64,000 nucleotides of DNA from Mycobacterium sp. PSTR-4-N (GTDB lineage Bacteria; Actinomycetota; Actinomycetes; Mycobacteriales; Mycobacteriaceae). The notes under the pieces are model-generated. The model did no database searches. It had not been told where the DNA came from and worked only from the letters and a program-made list of their open reading frames with translations. Below, in pieces: positions 50,961-58,230 of this stretch; positions within the stretch are counted from its first letter, which is position 1, and each line of letters starts with the position of its first letter. Made by a program: the position numbers and the translations under genes. The stretch is taken from the NCBI RefSeq assembly GCF_022348085.1, contig NZ_JAKRFN010000005.1:62001-126000 (forward strand). The letters are read 5' to 3'.

Positions 50961-51332
50961 TCACTGCGTGTTGAGCGCCACCGCGGCGCGAACCAGCTCC
51001 ACGAAAGCGTCCTGGTCGAGGTTGTCGCCTTCAGCGATGTCGATGGCTCGCCGGGTGTTGCCACCCAGGCTGGAGTTGAAGAGCCCCGCCGGGTCGTCCA
51101 GCGATGCGCCCTTCGCGAACGTCACCTTGACCTTGTCCTTGTATGTCTCACCAGTGCACAGCATCCCGTCGTGGTACCAGGTCGGAACACCGCGCCATTT
51201 CCACTCTTCGGTGACGTCCGGAGCGGCCTTCTTGATGAGCGCGCGGACGAGCGCAAGAGTGTCGCCCCGCCAGTCGCCCAGCTCGTCGATCCTCGCGTCG
51301 ATCTTCTCGGACGGCGATTCACCCACGCTCAC
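50961..51332 (-). CDS. DUF1801 (YdhG/YjbR-like) protein
   Basis: A 123-residue protein. LALVRALIKKAAPDVTEEWK, VPTWYHDGMLCTGETYKD and KVTFAKGASLDDPAGLFN are typical DUF1801 features. Homologues are small cytosolic proteins of unknown function. The GTG at 51332 has AGGAGG upstream and overlaps the VOC gene stop (GTGA), so the pair is translationally coupled. The longer open frame upstream is an out-of-frame shadow of the VOC gene. Confidence 0.87.
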   Translation of the reverse strand: MSVGESPSEKIDARIDELGDWRGDTLALVRALIKKAAPDVTEEWKWRGVPTWYHDGMLCTGETYKDKVKVTFAKGASLDDPAGLFNSSLGGNTRRAIDIAEGDNLDQDAFVELVRAAVALNTQ

Positions 51333-51739
51333 CCGACCTCCTGGATGCGGATCATCGTGCCCGCCGGATCGCGCAGGGCACAGTCGCGCACGCCGTACGG
51401 CTGCTCGATCGGTTCCTGAACGATGTCGGCGTCGCTGGCCTGCAGACGTTCGAACGTGCCGTCCAGATCCCTGGTCGCCAACACGATGATCGAGTAGGTG
51501 CCCTTGGCCATCATCTCCGCGATGACGCGGCGCTCGTCGTCGGTGGCGCCCGGGTCGGCCGCGGGCGGGTGCAGGACGATGGACGTCTCTGGCTGATTGG
51601 GCGGACCGACCGTGATCCAACGCATCCTGCCGCCGCCGACGTCGAGGCGGACCTCGAAGCCCAGGACGTCGCGGTAGAAGGCGAGCGAGGCCTCCGGATC
51701 CTCGTGGGGCAGGAACGTGGTGTGAATCGTCAGGTCCAT
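51329..51739 (-). CDS. VOC (glyoxalase/bleomycin-resistance) family protein
   Basis: A 136-residue vicinal-oxygen-chelate protein. TTFLPHEDPEASLAFYRDVL starts the first beta-alpha-beta unit, with RWITVGPPNQPETSIVLHPP. YGVRDCALRDPAGTMIRIQE ends the second, placing a terminal Glu ligand. It could be a metal-dependent lyase or antibiotic-binding protein. It is immediately downstream of a short AraC gene (6-bp gap) and coupled to DUF1801, a layout often seen for small AraC-controlled operons. Confidence 0.9.
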   Translation of the reverse strand: MDLTIHTTFLPHEDPEASLAFYRDVLGFEVRLDVGGGRMRWITVGPPNQPETSIVLHPPAADPGATDDERRVIAEMMAKGTYSIIVLATRDLDGTFERLQASDADIVQEPIEQPYGVRDCALRDPAGTMIRIQEVG

Positions 51740-51744
51740 GTGTC

Positions 51745-52194
51745 TCACGCTAAGTCGAGCGCCGCAGCGGGCGCTTCTCGATTCCTGATCGGTCGGCTCA
51801 CGTGTTTCTCCATGCAGGACGGCAGGCCGTCGGCCGCGCCGGCGGTCCGCTCGCGATAGGTGCTGGGTGGCATCCCGACCAGTTCGGTGAACCGTGTGCT
51901 GAACGTTCCGAGCGAGGAGCAGCCGACGGCGAAGCACACCTCCGTCACGCTCAGGTCGCCGCGCCGCAGTAGCGCCATCGCGCGCTCGATACGCCGAGTC
52001 ATCAGGTACGCATAGGGCGACTCTCCGAACGCGGCCTTGAAGCGGCGGCTGAGGTGCCCGGCCGACATGTTGACGCCCCGGGCGAGGGTCTCGATGTCGA
52101 GCGGCTGCGCGTAGTCGCGGTCCATCCTGTCGCGGACGCGCCGGAGCAGTTTGAGCTCGGCGAGATGATGCGCGTCCGCGGGCGTGATGCTCAC
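51745..52194 (-). CDS. AraC-family regulator, short form
   Basis: A 149-residue protein that consists mostly of the AraC DNA-binding domain. LDIETLARGVNMSAGHLSRR, AFGESPYAYLMTRRIERAMA and CSSLGTFSTRFTELVGMPPS make the two HTH motifs. No sensor domain is present. It is probably the regulator of the VOC-DUF1801 genes that follow. Confidence 0.9.
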   Translation of the reverse strand: MSITPADAHHLAELKLLRRVRDRMDRDYAQPLDIETLARGVNMSAGHLSRRFKAAFGESPYAYLMTRRIERAMALLRRGDLSVTEVCFAVGCSSLGTFSTRFTELVGMPPSTYRERTAGAADGLPSCMEKHVSRPIRNREAPAAALDLA

Positions 52195-52223
52195 TCATGA
52201 CAGCCTGCCACTGAAGTGCCCGG

Positions 52224-53012
52224 TCAGCGCGAGGCGTCCCCGTGCACACCAAGCTGATAGCTACCGGGTGTCTGCCCCATGACCGCAGTGAACGCCTCGA
52301 TGAAGCTCGAGGGATTCGACCACCCGCAGGCATTCGCGGTGTCGGTGACCGAGTGACCGCGGTCGAGACGGACGATGCCGTGGTGGACCCTCAGAATCGT
52401 CCGCCAGCGGGGAAAGCTCATGCCGAACTCGGTGCGCAGAAGGCGGCTCAACGTCCGCTCGCTCGCACCGACGGCACGGCCGAACTCGGCCAGCGTCGTG
52501 GTCTGCGCGGGATCCGCGTCGAGCAGTTCGGCGACCGCACGTAGCCGGTCATCCTGCGGCTCGGGCAAGCGCTTGGGTAGCTCTCGAGCCTCGATCAGCT
52601 CATCGAGGATGACCGCCCGCAGCCGTGCATATGCCTCGGGGTTCATCACCGGCCGCGAGGTCAACGCCACGATGCCCTCGCGCAGGAGCGGGCCGACCTC
52701 GAACACGCTCGGCTGATCAGGGAGCCGCTGCGAGAGTTCCCCGGGGATGACGATGATGCGGACGTCTGTGCCGCCGAGACCACGATGGGCGTGCTGAAAA
52801 CCCGGCGGAGTCCACGTCACCCGGTTGGCCGGCGCGACCCACGTACCGCGTTCAGTCGTGGTGGCCAAGGCTCCTGATACCGCGTAGACCAGCTGCCCCT
52901 GCGTGTGCCGATGCGTGCCGATTCGCGTATCGGCACCCAGCCGTCCGATGCGGTGCGGCGCTCCGGCCGGGTACGTCGGCACCGACTCGAGATGTTGGCG
53001 GGTTTCCGGCAC
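52224..53012 (-). CDS. AraC-family regulator with cupin sensor domain
   Basis: A 262-residue regulator. The N-terminal cupin holds GTHRHTQGQLVYAVSG and WTPPGFQHAHRG, with His residues in metal-site positions. The C-terminal HTH domain includes TLAEFGRAVGASERTLSRLL, FGMSFPRWRTILRVHHGI and CGWSNPSSFIEAFTAVMGQT. The GTG at 53012 is used. It is divergent from the methyltransferase/siderophore-interacting pair and may regulate it, as is common for cupin-AraC proteins next to their targets. Confidence 0.88.
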   Translation of the reverse strand: MPETRQHLESVPTYPAGAPHRIGRLGADTRIGTHRHTQGQLVYAVSGALATTTERGTWVAPANRVTWTPPGFQHAHRGLGGTDVRIIVIPGELSQRLPDQPSVFEVGPLLREGIVALTSRPVMNPEAYARLRAVILDELIEARELPKRLPEPQDDRLRAVAELLDADPAQTTTLAEFGRAVGASERTLSRLLRTEFGMSFPRWRTILRVHHGIVRLDRGHSVTDTANACGWSNPSSFIEAFTAVMGQTPGSYQLGVHGDASR

Positions 53013-53091
53013 ACACCAGCACGTTACCGGTGGTGCAAGCGCTTTTGTTAGGTAACCCTTAGTCGAGAATCCGCACAACGAAGGAGCATTG

Positions 53092-53784
53092 ATGGACACT
53101 CTCACCTCACCGCCGGTTTCCGACGTTCTCGCTCGCCTGTTCACAGAGGCCCACGCGGCGGACGGGGCTCTCTACGCGCAGTGGGACGAGGCGCTGGAGG
53201 GCAACAGCGAGGAGATCGCGCAGCTGATGGCGCGGGAGGCCCGGGATTACCGGGCCGTCTACCGGGAGTTCGCGACGAACTTCTTGAACGTGTCGGCCGA
53301 GTTCGGCCGGTTCCTCTACATCTGCGCTCGAGCGCGCCGGGCACGGAACATCGTCGAATTCGGCACCTCGTTCGGGGTCTCCACCATCCACCTGGCCGCG
53401 GCGCTGCGCGACGGAGGAGGGGGCCGGCTCGTGGGCACAGAACTGGAGCCCGCGAAAGCCGCACGCGCGCAGCAGAACGTCGCAGCCGCGGGCGTGGGAG
53501 ACCTCGTCGACATTCGCGTCGGCGACGCCCTCGACACCCTGCGGCAGGGGATCGACGACGGTATCGACCTCGTCCTACTGGACGGTGCATGGAGCTTGTA
53601 CCTCCCGGTGCTGCAGATCCTCGAGCCGCACCTCGCCGCGGGAGCGTTGGTGATCGCCGAGAACGCCGTGGATGAGTCGGGTGACTACCTCACCCACGTG
53701 CGGAATCCCGCCAACGGCTACCGATCTCTACGGCTCCCTTTCGAACCGGGCCGCGGCAACGAGATGTCCGTCTACACGGTCTGA
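53092..53784 (+). CDS. O-methyltransferase-like SAM-dependent methyltransferase
   Basis: A 230-residue methyltransferase of the O-methyltransferase 3 / class I type. ARNIVEFGTSFGVSTIHLAA is motif I, VGTELEPAKAARAQQN motif II and IDLVLLDGAWSLYLPVLQIL the metal/substrate region. AAGALVIAENAVDESGDYLT follows. A ribosome site AAGGAG precedes the ATG. It is 30 bp upstream of the siderophore-interacting protein gene, so they form an operon, possibly iron-linked. Substrate unknown. Confidence 0.9.
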   Translation: MDTLTSPPVSDVLARLFTEAHAADGALYAQWDEALEGNSEEIAQLMAREARDYRAVYREFATNFLNVSAEFGRFLYICARARRARNIVEFGTSFGVSTIHLAAALRDGGGGRLVGTELEPAKAARAQQNVAAAGVGDLVDIRVGDALDTLRQGIDDGIDLVLLDGAWSLYLPVLQILEPHLAAGALVIAENAVDESGDYLTHVRNPANGYRSLRLPFEPGRGNEMSVYTV

Positions 53785-53814
53785 CCGTCGACAGCACATC
53801 ACCAGGAGGTTTCT

Positions 53815-54582
53815 GTGGTACCCCTCTTCGAGAACGTCCCACTGCTGAACACGTTGCGCGACAGCGTGTTCCTGTCCGCGACGATCACCGAGATCAGCCC
53901 GCTGACCCCGAGGATGCGACGCATCCGGGTGAGCGGCGACCAGCTACGAACCATGGCCTGGAAGCCCGGCCAGCACATCAGGTTGCAGGTCGCCGGGCTG
54001 CTCGACTCCATGCTGCGCCTGCACCCTCACGACGCACTGCGCACCTACTCGATTTACGACGCCGACTCCGAACGTGGCTCCCTCGACATCGCGATGCTGG
54101 ATCACGACGGTGAATCCGGTTCGCAGACGCCAGCGCGACGGTGGGCATCGGCCGCCAGGGTCGGGGATCACGTCACGATGACACGGCCCCAAGGGTCATT
54201 CATCGTGCGCCCTGACGCGCCGTATCACCTGTTCGTCGGGGAAGAGACCGCCTCGGTCGCCTTCGCCGCAATGGTGCGCGCCGTGCCCGACGAAACCCCG
54301 GTGTACGGGGTCGTCGAAGGCGCCCACGAATCGGACCACATCGCTCTGTCGCGCAACCTGATTCACGTAGAGCGTGGCGACACCACGGCCGCCGATTCGG
54401 TAGTGCTCGCGCAGGCCGTACGAGAGCTCGCCCTTCCCGACCGGCCTGGCGTCGCTTACCTCGCCGGGGAGGCGCGCACCGCGCAGACGGTGAGGAGAAT
54501 CTTGGTCGAGGAGCGCGGCTGGGACCGACGCAACATCCGCACCAAACCGTTCTGGACGCCGGGCCGTCGCGGCATGGAGTGA
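53815..54582 (+). CDS. Siderophore-interacting protein (FAD-dependent ferric reductase family)
   Basis: A 255-residue protein of the ViuB/SIP family. SPLTPRMRRIRVSGDQL and KPGQHIRLQV begin the FAD-binding barrel, and LRTYSIYDAD is the Arg-x-Tyr-Ser flavin motif. GSFIVRPDAPYHLFVGEETA and GVAYLAGEARTAQTVRRIL lie in the NAD(P)H part. Such proteins reduce ferric siderophores in the cytosol. The GTG at 53815 has a good AGGAGG site. Expected to be iron-responsive; only a weak IdeR-like half site is seen upstream of the operon. Confidence 0.9.
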   Translation: MVPLFENVPLLNTLRDSVFLSATITEISPLTPRMRRIRVSGDQLRTMAWKPGQHIRLQVAGLLDSMLRLHPHDALRTYSIYDADSERGSLDIAMLDHDGESGSQTPARRWASAARVGDHVTMTRPQGSFIVRPDAPYHLFVGEETASVAFAAMVRAVPDETPVYGVVEGAHESDHIALSRNLIHVERGDTTAADSVVLAQAVRELALPDRPGVAYLAGEARTAQTVRRILVEERGWDRRNIRTKPFWTPGRRGME

Positions 54583-54649
54583 GCGGCAGGACTCCGTCTG
54601 CGCTACGCCGTCGTAGATTCGAACGGTGAGGGTGGGGATCGGCGATCGG

Positions 54650-55405
54650 TCAGTCGTTGGCGTCCACCGCACCCCTGACAGGCATCTCGTCGCGGAGCAG
54701 TTGCAGCACGGCCTCCCACGCCCGTCGCGCTTGGAGCGCGTGATACCCCACTCCGGGGACGGTGGCCGACTGGCCGGGCGCGGCCTCGACGGCCCAAAAT
54801 GCGTGCTGTGCGCCGCCGAAGACCGCGACGCGCCAATCCACCCCGGCGCCTTCCAGCGCGGCGCCGAAAGCGAGGAGTTGTCCTGGAGTGCACAGCGGAT
54901 CCTCGGAGCCGGTAGCCAACAAGAATGCTCCCCCGACGCCGGCCCAGTCTTCCGTCTGCGGGTTCGGCGGCAGAGCGGGGTGGACCGCCGCGAGTGCAAC
55001 GAAAGGCGTTCCTGTACAGGCTAGTTCGAGAAGTACTCGACCACCCGCGCCGTATCCGAGTGCCGCGAGCCGCCTATGGTCGACGCCCGGTACCGCCGTG
55101 AATACGTCGAGCGCCTTCCGGCCAATGGCGCGCATCCGCGTCGAGTCGTCCAACAGCGGCATCACTCGCTCCAGCATGGCCTCCGGTTCGCCGAAGTACG
55201 TGCGCCCGCCGTGATAGTCCATGGCGAAGGCGGCGTACCCATGCTCGGCAAGGATGTCAGCGCGGCGGCGCTGATAGGCGTCGAGACCGACCCCGTCATG
55301 CCCGATCAGCACGGCCGGCCATGGACCCTCATCGTCGGGGAGCGCCAGGTGGCCGACCATCGTCATCCCGTCGACGGTGTATTCGACATGTTGCGCTGCA
55401 CCCAC
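54650..55405 (-). CDS. Dienelactone-hydrolase-like alpha/beta protein lacking the nucleophile
   Basis: A 251-residue alpha/beta hydrolase-fold protein of the dienelactone hydrolase family. WPAVLIGHDGVGLDAYQR, AAFAMDYHGG, GSEDPLCTPGQ and FGGAQHAFW are the usual strand and loop elements, with Asp and His of the triad in place. The nucleophile elbow, normally GxCxGG, reads GYGAGG, so the Cys/Ser is missing. It may be a binding protein or use other chemistry. It stands alone, with 67 bp to the siderophore-interacting gene end. Confidence 0.87.
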   Translation of the reverse strand: MGAAQHVEYTVDGMTMVGHLALPDDEGPWPAVLIGHDGVGLDAYQRRRADILAEHGYAAFAMDYHGGRTYFGEPEAMLERVMPLLDDSTRMRAIGRKALDVFTAVPGVDHRRLAALGYGAGGRVLLELACTGTPFVALAAVHPALPPNPQTEDWAGVGGAFLLATGSEDPLCTPGQLLAFGAALEGAGVDWRVAVFGGAQHAFWAVEAAPGQSATVPGVGYHALQARRAWEAVLQLLRDEMPVRGAVDAND

Positions 55406-55524
55406 GGACTCACACTAGAAATGCACTCACACCTGCTGTACTGCTTTCGCCCTCGGCGCAAAAGTCCGGCCCACGGGGGTCTTCACGGAAACGGCTGTCC
55501 GACGTCACGATCCGTACATACCCG

Positions 55525-55902
55525 TCACCGAAGGAAGAGCATGACAGGGTTGGCGTTCAGAAGTCCGTGCGCGACGAGCAGCGCAACGGCGAGCATGCTG
55601 CCGTCGATCTCCAGCTCCGGGGCAGGACCGGACACTGACAACGCCATGAACGCGCTCGCCCACCCCAGCACAGGGACCAGCGGGCGCCAGGTCGACTGGA
55701 TGATGCCGCGGCCCGCCGTGTCGCGGCCGGACCTGGCCCTCCCGCGTCTGTGGTTAGCCGCGAACAACAGCAGAGGACACAGAACCGGTTGCGCTGGCCG
55801 AGCGGCTGCTGCCCGCACCGGGATAGGGGCGCTGTCGGACACGACGCTGAATGTAGTGGCCGTCGTACCCACCACAGCGCCCCCGCAAAACACAAAGGTC
55901 AC
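55525..55902 (-). CDS. Possible small membrane protein
   Basis: A 125-residue frame beginning MTFVFCGGAVVGTTATTF and ending LLNANPVMLFLR. Two C-terminal hydrophobic segments (PLVPVLGWASAFMALSV and MLAVALLVAHGLL) suggest a membrane protein, but the middle is Arg-rich and unlike a known family. Third-position GC is only moderately biased, and a shadow frame also exists. I regard the call as tentative. The 120 bp on its far side, to the hydrolase gene, hold nothing clear. Confidence 0.4.
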   Translation of the reverse strand: MTFVFCGGAVVGTTATTFSVVSDSAPIPVRAAAARPAQPVLCPLLLFAANHRRGRARSGRDTAGRGIIQSTWRPLVPVLGWASAFMALSVSGPAPELEIDGSMLAVALLVAHGLLNANPVMLFLR

Positions 55903-55956
55903 GACCCATATCTGGATCGTGACCTCAGCGCTTGGAGTTCATAGAACTCCTCTGTG

Positions 55957-56039
55957 TGGGCGAAGGGGGACTTGAACCCCCACGTCCCGAAGGACACTGG
56001 CACCTGAAGCCAGCGCGTCTGCCATTCCGCCACTCGCCC
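55957..56039 (-). tRNA. leuT: tRNA-Leu (CAG)
   Basis: An 83-nt class II tRNA on the minus strand. The 7-bp acceptor stem pairs GGGCGAG with TTCGCCC. The anticodon arm is CTGGC-TTCAGGT-GCCAG, with anticodon CAG (complement at 56004-56006). A long variable arm TGTCC-TTC-GGGACG follows, then the T arm GGGGG-TTCAAGT-CCCCC. CCA is not encoded. It lies just upstream of fhaA in opposite orientation, as leuT does beside Rv0020c in M. tuberculosis. Confidence 0.95.
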
Positions 56040-56152
56040 GAAACAACCGGGGGAGCCTATCACGCAGGCGACCCCGGGCTCCAACCGTACGTCGACGGGC
56101 ACCGGAACTCCAAAACCGCTGCTCGCGGCGCTGTGACCTGGATCGATGCAAT

Positions 56153-56168
56153 TCTCAGAGTTCTGAGA
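56153..56168. promoter_or_regulatory. Palindrome upstream of the fhaA-pknB operon
   Basis: TCTCAGA at 56153-56159 and TCTGAGA at 56162-56168 form a perfect 7-bp inverted repeat around GT. It lies in the 227-bp gap between tRNA-Leu and fhaA, about 100 bp upstream of the fhaA ATG. This gap must contain the promoter of the seven-gene cell-division and kinase operon. A GCATGCATGCAAGCAT run follows at about 56195. A regulator site is plausible. Confidence 0.4.
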
Positions 56169-56266
56169 GTCACGACGGGGTACAGGTGGCCGATAGCATG
56201 CATGCAAGCATCGCTGCCAGCCGACACGCTGGTGGCTTTTCACTGTCGAGGGAGGCGATCCGCACC

Positions 56267-57667
56267 ATGGGTCTTGTCGATCGATTCGAGCGCAAGCTCG
56301 AGGATTCGGTCGGCAACGCCTTTGCCCGCGTCTTCGGCGGCGCGATCGTGCCCGCCGAAGTCGAGTCCCTCCTGCGGCGCGAAGCTGAAAGCGGGGCCCG
56401 GGAGGTGCACGGCGGCCGCGTTTTGGCGCCGAACGACTACGTCATTACCCTCAGTGTGCCTGACTATCAGAAGGTGAGTGCCGACCCGGACATCACCCCG
56501 ACCACGTTCGCCAAGCACCTGGAGGGCTTCATCCATGAGCAGGGATGGCAAACGTATGGTGATGTGGTTGTCCGATTCGAACAATCGCCCAGCCTGCACA
56601 CCGGACAGTTTCGCGCGCGCGGTGCGGTCAATCCCGACTCGACGTCGGATGCACCGGCCCCGCCACCTCGAGATCTCTCGTCCCACGCAGAACCAGGAGT
56701 ACGACCGATGAGCGACAATCCGACCTATCGCGGCGGCCAGGGGCCGGGGCGGCCCGGGGATGACTACTACCCCCGTCCCGACGAGGACCGCTACCCCCGC
56801 CAGGACGACCGCGGCGGCTACCCCGACCAGGGCGGTTACCCGGCGGGCGAGCACGGGGGCTACCCGGATCAGGGCGGCTACCCGCCGCACGGCGAGCAGG
56901 GCTACCCCCAGCGCGGCGGCTATCCAGATCAGGGCGGCTACCAGCAGGATCAGGGCGGCTACCCGGACCAGGGCTACCCTCCCCCGTCCTACGACCAGCG
57001 TTCCCCGGCGGGCTACGGCCCGCCGCAGGGTGGCTACCCCGACCAGGGTTACCGGCCCGGACCGGGTGGCTACGGCCCGCCGCAGGGCGGTCAGCACGGC
57101 TACGGACCCCAGGGCGGTGCCCCGTCCGGCGACTACGACTACGGTCGTCGTCCGTCCTATCCGGATCAGGGCGGCTACCCCGATCAGGGTGGCTACGGCG
57201 GCGGGTACGGCCGCCAGGACTACGGCCAGCCCGACTACGGCCGCTACGGCGAGGCCCCGGCCGGCTACGCCGATCAGGGCTACGGCGATCAGGGTGGTTA
57301 CGGCGGAGATCAGGGCGGCTACGGAGCCGGTGGCTACGGCGGCGGGTACGGCGCCGGCCAGGGCGAGTACCCGTCTGCCGGATCGACGGTCACCCTGCAG
57401 CTCGACGACGGCAGCGGACGCACCTACCAGTTGCGCGAAGGCGCCAACGTCATCGGCCGCGGTCAGGACGCCCAGTTCCGGCTTCCCGACACGGGTGTGT
57501 CACGGCGTCATCTCGAGATCCGCTGGGACGGCCAAGTGGCGCTATTGTCAGACCTCAACTCCACCAACGGCACCACGGTGAACAACGCGCCGGTTCAGGA
57601 GTGGCAGCTGGCCGACGGGGACGTGATTCGGCTGGGTCACTCTGAGATCATCGTTCGCGTTCACTGA
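56267..57667 (+). CDS. fhaA: FHA-domain protein FhaA
   Basis: A 466-residue protein. Residues 1-115 are the conserved FhaA N-terminal domain (MGLVDRFERKLEDSVGNAFA to FEQSPSLHTG). A low-complexity Gly/Tyr/Pro/Asp/Gln linker with many YPDQGGY-like repeats spans about 165-365. The last 95 residues are an FHA phosphothreonine-binding domain with NVIGRGQDAQFRLPDTGVSR and SDLNSTNGTTVN. It links Ser/Thr kinases to cell-wall assembly (MviN in M. tuberculosis). The ATG at 56267 follows GGGAGGCG. M. tuberculosis FhaA is longer (527), mostly in the linker. Confidence 0.95.
   Translation: MGLVDRFERKLEDSVGNAFARVFGGAIVPAEVESLLRREAESGAREVHGGRVLAPNDYVITLSVPDYQKVSADPDITPTTFAKHLEGFIHEQGWQTYGDVVVRFEQSPSLHTGQFRARGAVNPDSTSDAPAPPPRDLSSHAEPGVRPMSDNPTYRGGQGPGRPGDDYYPRPDEDRYPRQDDRGGYPDQGGYPAGEHGGYPDQGGYPPHGEQGYPQRGGYPDQGGYQQDQGGYPDQGYPPPSYDQRSPAGYGPPQGGYPDQGYRPGPGGYGPPQGGQHGYGPQGGAPSGDYDYGRRPSYPDQGGYPDQGGYGGGYGRQDYGQPDYGRYGEAPAGYADQGYGDQGGYGGDQGGYGAGGYGGGYGAGQGEYPSAGSTVTLQLDDGSGRTYQLREGANVIGRGQDAQFRLPDTGVSRRHLEIRWDGQVALLSDLNSTNGTTVNNAPVQEWQLADGDVIRLGHSEIIVRVH
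56700..57370 (+). repeat. Degenerate coding repeats in the FhaA linker
   Basis: A string of imperfect repeats encodes (P/Q)DQGGY-type units such as YPDQGGYP and YADQGYGDQGGYGGDQGG. The DNA units (near GGCTACCCCGACCAGGGC) are irregular in length and in phase with the reading frame. It is an intrinsically disordered spacer that probably varies in length between strains by slippage or recombination. Confidence 0.85.
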
Positions 57668-57765
57668 GGATCGCCGCGCGAGGACGGCGGTGACGTGGCC
57701 ATCACGTCGACCGCCGTCGGCGTGTGGTGGCGGTGCCGTCGGGATGGGAACGGAGAGGACGTCAG

Positions 57766-58230
57766 ATGCAGGGGCTGATACTGCAGCTGACGCGCGTCGG
57801 TTTCCTGCTGCTCCTGTGGCTGTTCATCTGGTCGGTGCTGCGCATCCTGCGCACCGATATCTACGCGCCGACCGGCGCAGTGATGATGCGCCGCGGCCTC
57901 GCGTTGCGTGCCACGCTGCTGCCGACCAAGGATCGCAGTGTTCCCCGGCAATTGGTCGTCACCGAGGGCGCGCTCGCCGGCACTCGGATCCCGCTGGGCA
58001 CCCAGCCGGTGCTGATCGGCCGCGCCGATGACTCCACACTGGTGCTGACCGACGACTACGCGTCGACTCGCCATGCCAGACTCTCGCCACGGGGTCCGGA
58101 ATGGTACGTCGAAGACCTAGGATCGACCAACGGCACATACCTCGACAGGGCGAAGGTGACAACGGCAGTACGAGTCCCGATGGGCACACCGGTGCGAATC
58201 GGCAAGACGGTGATCGAGTTGCGCCCGTGA
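57766..58230 (+). CDS. fhaB: FHA-domain protein FhaB (FipA)
   Basis: A 154-residue protein. An N-terminal membrane helix (GFLLLLWLFIWSVLRILR) is followed by a linker and a C-terminal FHA domain with LIGRADDSTLVLTDDYASTRHA and EDLGSTNGTYLDRA. In M. tuberculosis it is phosphorylated by PknA and bridges FtsZ and FtsQ at the septum. Ribosome site GGAGAGGA precedes the ATG at 57766; the 98-bp gap from fhaA has no other gene. It overlaps pstP by 4 bp (GTGA). Confidence 0.95.
   Translation: MQGLILQLTRVGFLLLLWLFIWSVLRILRTDIYAPTGAVMMRRGLALRATLLPTKDRSVPRQLVVTEGALAGTRIPLGTQPVLIGRADDSTLVLTDDYASTRHARLSPRGPEWYVEDLGSTNGTYLDRAKVTTAVRVPMGTPVRIGKTVIELRP

Noticed and set aside
56700..57370. CRISPR-like array
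   Set aside because: Repeats are irregular, in frame and encode the FhaA linker; no unique equal-length spacers and no cas genes.
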